From Nocardioides luteus (lineage in GTDB: Bacteria; Actinomycetota; Actinomycetes; Propionibacteriales; Nocardioidaceae): a stretch of DNA of 64,000 nt. Positions 59,115 through 64,000 of the stretch are shown here, piece after piece. The notes under the pieces are model-generated. The model had not been told where the DNA came from, ran no database searches, and saw nothing but the letters and a program-made list of their open reading frames with translations. Numbering within the stretch: position 1 is the first letter of the stretch; each line of letters starts with the position of its first letter. The translations under genes and the position numbers were made by a program. The stretch lies in contig NZ_JADOVJ010000001.1 of assembly GCF_015752315.1 (NCBI RefSeq), positions 2,224,501 through 2,288,500 of the forward strand, given 5' to 3'.

Positions 59115-59192
59115 GTCCAGGTATGCAGACGAACCGTCTCTTCCCAAGCGGAGCTCCGCACGGGAAGCGACGGTTTCGCTGCATACCTGGAC
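59115..59192. repeat. 78-base nested palindrome after pyrF
   Basis: Outer arms 59115-59138 and 59169-59192 are complementary: 14 bases perfect (GTCCAGGTATGCAG), then a small mismatch, then seven more. Inside lie CTTCCC (59140-59145) with GGGAAG (59162-59167), and at the centre a perfect 12-base palindrome GCGGAGCTCCGC (59148-59159). The whole folds into one long stem. It may end pyrF transcription, but its length and layered symmetry are unusual for a terminator and resemble a small palindromic repeat element. Confidence 0.75.
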
Positions 59193-59227
59193 CAACCGCC
59201 CGCCCCCGAGCCTGACAAACTGGCCCG

Positions 59228-59677
59228 ATGACCAGTCTCCGGATGGCCGCCCAGATCCTCGTCCTGCCGATCCTCGCCACGAGCCTGAGCTCGTGCGGTG
59301 ACCCGATCGAGGGCTACTGCGAATCCCTCGAAGGCCACCAGGAGGAGCTGACGAAGACCCTGGGGGAGGGCGGCACCGGTGGGCTGATCGCCGCCCTGCC
59401 GGTCTTCGAGGACCTCGAGAGCAACGCCCCCGACGACATCGAGAAGGACTGGAAGACGCTCACCGGGGCGATCTCGGGTCTCCGCACGGCTCTGGACGAC
59501 GCCGGCGTCTCGGCCGACGACTTCGAGAACGGCGAGCCGCCCGAGGGCGTCGGCGACGCCGAGGCGAAGAAGATCGCCGACGCGGCCACCAAGGTGAGCA
59601 GCACGAAGACCCAGGAGGCGTCCGTACGCGTCCAGCAGCACGCCCGGGACGTCTGTCACACGTCGCTGACCCTGTGA
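59228..59677 (+). CDS. Putative lipoprotein, unknown function
   Basis: A 149-residue protein with a hydrophobic N-terminus (LRMAAQILVLPILATSLSSC) ending in lipobox LSSC, so probably lipidated at Cys23. The mature part is acidic and helical (EKDWKTLTGAISGLRTALDDAGVSADD), with two more cysteines near the start (CGDPIEGYC) and one near the end. I do not recognise the family. It is separated from pyrF by the palindrome and from mihF by 176 bases. Confidence 0.75.
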   Translation: MTSLRMAAQILVLPILATSLSSCGDPIEGYCESLEGHQEELTKTLGEGGTGGLIAALPVFEDLESNAPDDIEKDWKTLTGAISGLRTALDDAGVSADDFENGEPPEGVGDAEAKKIADAATKVSSTKTQEASVRVQQHARDVCHTSLTL

Positions 59678-59853
59678 ACCATCTTGGGAACCAGATGGAC
59701 ACCAGATAGGCGACCCCGATTGCCGCCCCGGCAACGTAATGGCTAGATTGGCGCGAGCGCTTACTTTCAGCGCTCAGCCGGGGGGCACGATCCCTGTACC
59801 GCGCGACCCGGTTGCCCTGTTGACTACACATTTGATCGTGAAAGGGAGTCTTC

Positions 59854-60174
59854 GTGGCTCTGCCTCCGGACATCACCCCTGAACAGCGCGCTGCCGCGCT
59901 GGCGAAAGCCGCGGCCTCGCGCCAGGAGCGGGCTGCTGTCAAGAACAAGGTCCGCACTGGCGGCATGTCCGTCATCGAGGTCATCGAGGAGGGGAAGAAG
60001 AACGAGGTCGTCGGCAAGATGAAGGTGATCGACCTGCTGACCTCCCACCCCGGCCTCGGCGAGGTGCGGGCAACCCAGATGATGGAGCGTCTCGGCATCG
60101 CGATGAGCCGCCGTGTGCAGGGCCTCGGCCCCAAGCAGGTGGCCGCGTTGGTCGAGGAGTTCGCTCGCCGATGA
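59854..60174 (+). CDS. mihF: Actinobacterial integration host factor mIHF
   Basis: A 106-residue mIHF-type nucleoid protein, unrelated in sequence to proteobacterial IHF. The N-terminal [18 protein letters not shown] helix is followed by a basic segment and the H2TH-like [39 protein letters not shown] (about 64-102), which binds DNA without strong sequence preference. In mycobacteria and Streptomyces it is important for chromosome organisation and assists phage integration. GTG 59854 gives the usual short form. The stop overlaps gmk (ATGA). Confidence 0.95.
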   Translation: MALPPDITPEQRAAALAKAAASRQERAAVKNKVRTGGMSVIEVIEEGKKNEVVGKMKVIDLLTSHPGLGEVRATQMMERLGIAMSRRVQGLGPKQVAALVEEFARR

Positions 60175-60803
60175 GTCTGATGGCGGACGAGAAGATCACG
60201 ACCGACGGCGCGAGCCAGGAGAAGCGACTGGTGGTCCTGGCCGGCCCGACCGCGGTCGGCAAGGGGACCGTCTCCGCGGCGGTCCGCGACGACCACCCCG
60301 AGGTCTTCTTGTCCGTCTCGGCGACCACCCGGAAGCCTCGCGAGGGCGAGGTGCACGGGGTGCACTACCTCTTCGTCTCCGACGAGGAGTTCGACGCGAT
60401 GATCGCCGGCGGTGAGCTGCTGGAGTGGGCCACGGTCCACAACATGGCCCGCTACGGCACCCCGCGCGGCCCCGTCGTCAAGGCGCTGGCCGAGGGCCGC
60501 CCGGCGATGCTCGAGATCGACCTGCAGGGCGCCCGACTGGTGCGCGAGACCATGCCCGAGGCGATCTTCGTGTTCCTCGCCCCGCCGAGCTGGGACGAGC
60601 TCGTACGTCGCCTGGTCGGCCGGGGCACCGAGACCGAGGCCGAGCGGGAGCGCCGCCTCGAGACTGCGCGGGTCGAGCTGGCGGCCGAGAAGGAGTTCGA
60701 CGTCACGATCGTGAACCACGAAGTTCATCAGGCAGCCGATGAGTTGGTAACCTTGATGACGCTCGGGCTCCCGAGCAAGAAATCCGACCAAGCCGACAAG
60801 TGA
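60171..60803 (+). CDS. gmk: Guanylate kinase
   Basis: Gmk (210 aa) phosphorylates GMP to GDP. P-loop GPTAVGKGT lies at about 24-32, with Ala-Val in place of the commoner Ser-Gly. The GMP-binding [23 protein letters not shown] segment (here [14 protein letters not shown]) and the lid [24 protein letters not shown] follow. ATG 60171 overlaps the mihF stop; a second ATG nine bases on is possible. mihF-gmk-rpoZ is a conserved actinobacterial unit. Confidence 0.96.
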   Translation: MSLMADEKITTDGASQEKRLVVLAGPTAVGKGTVSAAVRDDHPEVFLSVSATTRKPREGEVHGVHYLFVSDEEFDAMIAGGELLEWATVHNMARYGTPRGPVVKALAEGRPAMLEIDLQGARLVRETMPEAIFVFLAPPSWDELVRRLVGRGTETEAERERRLETARVELAAEKEFDVTIVNHEVHQAADELVTLMTLGLPSKKSDQADK

Positions 60804-60810
60804 GGCTCAC

Positions 60811-61140
60811 GTGGCTGCCCCTCAGATCGACGCCCAGGGCGTGACCAACCCCTCGATCGACGACCTGCTGACGAAGACCGACAGCAAGTACAAGCTGGTT
60901 CTCTACAGCGCCCAGCGGGCTCGCCAGATCAACGCCTACTACTCCCAGCTCGGCGAAGGCCTGCTCGAGTACGTCGGCCCCCTGGTCGACACCCACGTCC
61001 AGGAGAAGCCCCTCTCGATCGCGCTGCGCGAGATCAACGAGGACCTGCTGACCTGCGAGGACATCGACCCGGCCGAGCTGGCCGCCCAGGCTGCCGCCGC
61101 TCAGGCCGCTGCTGCCGAGGCGCCTGCCGCCGACCTCTGA
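60811..61140 (+). CDS. rpoZ: RNA polymerase omega subunit
   Basis: RpoZ (109 aa) stabilises RNA polymerase by wrapping the beta' C-terminus. The N-terminal region [36 protein letters not shown] has the conserved helix with the QRARQIN motif. The C-terminal end is Ala-rich. GTG 60811 lies seven bases after gmk, with GAGG in between. Length is normal for actinobacteria. Confidence 0.95.
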   Translation: MAAPQIDAQGVTNPSIDDLLTKTDSKYKLVLYSAQRARQINAYYSQLGEGLLEYVGPLVDTHVQEKPLSIALREINEDLLTCEDIDPAELAAQAAAAQAAAAEAPAADL

Positions 61141-61175
61141 TCTAGGCACTTCGCTGTCCACCCACAGCACCACCC

Positions 61176-61204
61176 CGGCCGCCGCTCTCGACGAGAGGCG
61201 GCCG
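61176..61204 (+). terminator. Hairpin between rpoZ and coaBC
   Basis: CGGCCGCC (61176-61183) and GGCGGCCG (61197-61204) form an 8-bp stem, with TCTCG-A-CGAGA pairing inside. It ends three bases before the annotated coaBC start, so it could reduce read-through from rpoZ or affect coaBC translation. Confidence 0.5.
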
Positions 61205-61207
61205 AAA

Positions 61208-62419
61208 GTGGTCTTAGGGGTCGCCGGCGGCATCGCCGCCTACAAGGCGGCCGAGCTGCTGCGCCGGTTCACCGAGTCCGGCCACGACGTGACCGTGGTC
61301 CCCACGGCCTCCGCCCTCGAGTTCGTCGGCGCCCCCACCTGGGCGGCGCTGTCGGGCAAGGAGATCGCCACCGGCGTCTTCGAGAACATCACCGAGGTCC
61401 CGCACGTACGCATCGGGCAGCAGGCCGACCTCGTGGTCATCGCGCCTGCGACCGCCAACACGCTCGCCCGCGCGGCCCACGGCCTCGCGGATGATCTGCT
61501 CAGCAACGTACTGCTCACCGCGCGCTGCCCGGTCGTCTTCGCCCCGGCGATGCACACCGAGATGTGGGAGCACCCGGCCACCCAGGCCAACGTGGCCACG
61601 CTGCGCGAGCGCGGCAACATCGTCATCGAGCCCGCCGAGGGCCGGCTGACCGGCAAGGACACCGGCAAGGGGCGCCTGCCCGAGCCGAGCGAGATCTTCG
61701 AGCTGTGCCGCGCGGTGCTCACCCACGGGGCGCGGGCCGACCTGACCGGCCGTCACGTCGTCGTCTCGGCCGGCGGCACCCGGGAGTTCCTGGACCCGGT
61801 CCGCTACCTCGGCAACCGTTCCTCGGGGCTGCAGGGCTACGCCATCGCCCGCGCGGCGGCCGCCCGCGGGGCCGAGGTGACACTGGTCGCGGCCAACGTC
61901 ACCCTGCCCGACCCGGCCGGCCTGAAGGTCGTACGTGTCGGCACCACCGCCGAGCTGCGCGACGCCGTCGTCTCCGCGGCCGAGGGCGCGGACGCGATCG
62001 TCATGGCCGCAGCACCGGCCGACTTCCGTCCGACCGGGGTGAGCGAGGCCAAGATCAAGAAGGCATCCGACGGCTCGGCGCCGACGATCGAGCTGATGCA
62101 GAACCCCGACATCCTGGCCGAGATCTCCCACCACCGGACCAAGCCCGGTCAGGTCGTGGTGGGCTTCGCGGCCGAGACCGGGGACGCGACCGGCTCAGTG
62201 CTCGAGCTGGCCGCCGCCAAGCTGAAGCGGAAGGGCTGCGACCTGCTCGTCGTCAACGACGTCAGCGGTGGCGCGGTCTTCGGCAGCGAGGTCAACAAGG
62301 CGGTCATCCTGGATGCCGACGGAGGCCACGTCGACGTGCAGGAAGGCGCGAAATCTGCCCTGGCAGAGGTCATCTGGGACCAGATCGCCTTACGCCTGGA
62401 TGAACAACGTACGAACTGA
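61208..62419 (+). CDS. coaBC: Bifunctional phosphopantothenoylcysteine decarboxylase / synthase
   Basis: CoaBC (403 aa) carries out two coenzyme A steps: CTP-dependent ligation of cysteine (CoaB) and FMN-dependent decarboxylation (CoaC). CoaC is N-terminal with VLGVAGGIAAYKAAELL, APATANTLARAAHGLADDLLS and PAMHTEMW. CoaB begins at about residue 180 with SAGGTREFLDPVRYLGNRSSG and includes the lysine-rich KIKKASDG. The position usually Lys in NRSSGKQG is Leu here. The start is uncertain: GTG 61208 has no ribosome site and the frame is open upstream through the hairpin, so a non-ATG start is possible. Confidence 0.93.
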   Translation: MVLGVAGGIAAYKAAELLRRFTESGHDVTVVPTASALEFVGAPTWAALSGKEIATGVFENITEVPHVRIGQQADLVVIAPATANTLARAAHGLADDLLSNVLLTARCPVVFAPAMHTEMWEHPATQANVATLRERGNIVIEPAEGRLTGKDTGKGRLPEPSEIFELCRAVLTHGARADLTGRHVVVSAGGTREFLDPVRYLGNRSSGLQGYAIARAAAARGAEVTLVAANVTLPDPAGLKVVRVGTTAELRDAVVSAAEGADAIVMAAAPADFRPTGVSEAKIKKASDGSAPTIELMQNPDILAEISHHRTKPGQVVVGFAAETGDATGSVLELAAAKLKRKGCDLLVVNDVSGGAVFGSEVNKAVILDADGGHVDVQEGAKSALAEVIWDQIALRLDEQRTN

Positions 62420-62547
62420 CGACACGCCACGCGCCACGATGAGGACCAGCGCAGCAGTCCTGGGATTCGGGGTCTATGTTTGTCGACCAGAACGATTGAC
62501 GATTCTCCACCTGAACACCCACACGAACCTGTGAAACGGAGCTACAC

Positions 62548-63747
<1,200 letters not shown>

Positions 63748-63765
63748 TCCACAGCACCACCTGTT

Positions 63766-63830
63766 GCCGAGTCGGCGCGTCCTGGCGCGCCGACTCGGCT
63801 TCGTTTTCGGTCAGGACGCGCCGACTCGGC
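63766..63830 (+). terminator. metK terminator with alternative partner arms
   Basis: Arm A (63766-63784) is GCCGAGTCGGCGCGTCCTG. Its first 14 bases pair perfectly with arm B (63786-63799), leaving a loop of six bases (63780-63785) and a T-rich TTCGTTTT after it, as in a terminator. All 19 bases of arm A also pair perfectly with arm C (63812-63830). The two foldings exclude each other. The core matches the hairpin at 6760-6802. Confidence 0.75.
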
Positions 63831-63864
63831 GTTGTGTCGGCGCAGGCTGATAGGAATGTCGGTT

Positions 63865-64000
63865 GTGAGCCGGGGACCGCAGGAGGCAGCCGGGGCAGCC
63901 GAGCTGGAGCTGCCCGGGCTGGTTCGCGACCGGGTCAAGGAGGGGCGGGCGAAGGCCGCGGCCACGCGTGCGCGCAAGGCTGCCGAGGCGGAGACCGCCG
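63865..64000 (+). CDS. priA: N-terminus of probable primosomal protein N' (PriA), partial
   Basis: An open frame runs off the right edge after 45 codons. It begins SRGPQEAAGAAELELPG and continues into a basic, alanine-rich helix (KEGRAKAAATRARKAAEAE). The fragment has no catalytic motif. The call rests on metK-priA order, conserved in actinobacteria, and on the alanine/arginine-rich N-terminal extension often found in their PriA. Start codon: GTG 63865 fits a leaderless start after TAGGAA (63851-63856); ATG 63856 is an alternative in the same frame. PriA would restart collapsed forks; in this phylum it usually lacks helicase activity. Confidence 0.55.
   Translation, partial: MSRGPQEAAGAAELELPGLVRDRVKEGRAKAAATRARKAAEAETA

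Noticed and set aside
62420..62547. SAM riboswitch before metK
   Set aside because: No stem arrangement or conserved core of SAM-I, SAM-II or SAM-IV types could be recognised in the 128-base leader.

Overview
The window is high-GC DNA from an actinomycete, most likely a Nocardioidaceae-type organism of the Propionibacteriales. This rests on gene order, family membership (mIHF-type nucleoid protein, type 2 PyrF, class 2 PyrD, A24 peptidase beside aro genes) and the frequent leaderless start signal TAnnnT. Genus is an inference. Nearly all of it is conserved chromosomal backbone, in the order known from other Actinobacteria. No tRNA, rRNA, CRISPR array, insertion sequence or phage gene was found, and no gene-free stretch exceeds about 250 bases.

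Region 1 (1-8.1 kb) holds the tail of a probable ruvB, then yajC-secD-secF (accessory Sec translocase), apt and the bifunctional (p)ppGpp enzyme rel, a 57-residue membrane protein, and a convergent DUF349 gene. Region 2 (8.2-12.1 kb) is a tightly overlapped run of an MBL-fold hydrolase, hisS and aspS. Region 3 (12.3-22.8 kb) is an oligopeptide ABC importer locus. It has two cassettes in the unusual order DppC-like permease, binding lipoprotein, DppB-like permease; only the first is followed by the two ATPases, and each binding-protein gene ends in a hairpin. Region 4 (22.8-34.1 kb) is rarA, two small genes, alaS-ruvX-mltG and aroE, an A24 peptidase, aroC-aroK-aroB.

Region 5 (34.1-38.4 kb) is an accessory block set between aroB and aroQ, which usually adjoin: a VOC protein with an AraC regulator, a type IV AbiEi/AbiEii toxin-antitoxin pair with a clear operator-like inverted repeat, and a TetR regulator with an acyl-CoA dehydrogenase. 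Region 6 (38.4-43.0 kb) resumes the backbone with aroQ, a membrane protein, efp and nusB, followed by an orphan ParA/EspI-like ATPase and a quinone-oxidoreductase-like gene.

Region 7 (43.0-59.1 kb) is the pyrimidine pathway in two transcription units. pyrR-pyrB-pyrC and carA-carB-pyrD-pyrF are separated by about 6.8 kb of accessory genes: methyltransferase, SpoU methylase, DUF2200, ABC-F protein with a tiny leader ORF, orphan VapB-like antitoxin, NUDIX hydrolase, short endonuclease V and an AIM24 protein. Both halves begin with nearly the same PyrR-type leader, so one regulator probably controls both. Region 8 (59.1-64 kb) contains a striking nested palindrome, a lipoprotein gene, mihF-gmk-rpoZ-coaBC, metK, a three-armed alternative-hairpin region and the start of a probable priA.

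The best leads are the ABC-F leader ORF with hairpin, the AbiE pair with its operator, the paired PyrR leaders around a split operon, the metK-priA alternative hairpins built from a palindrome also used 57 kb away, and the orphan ParA-like ATPase with an altered P-loop.
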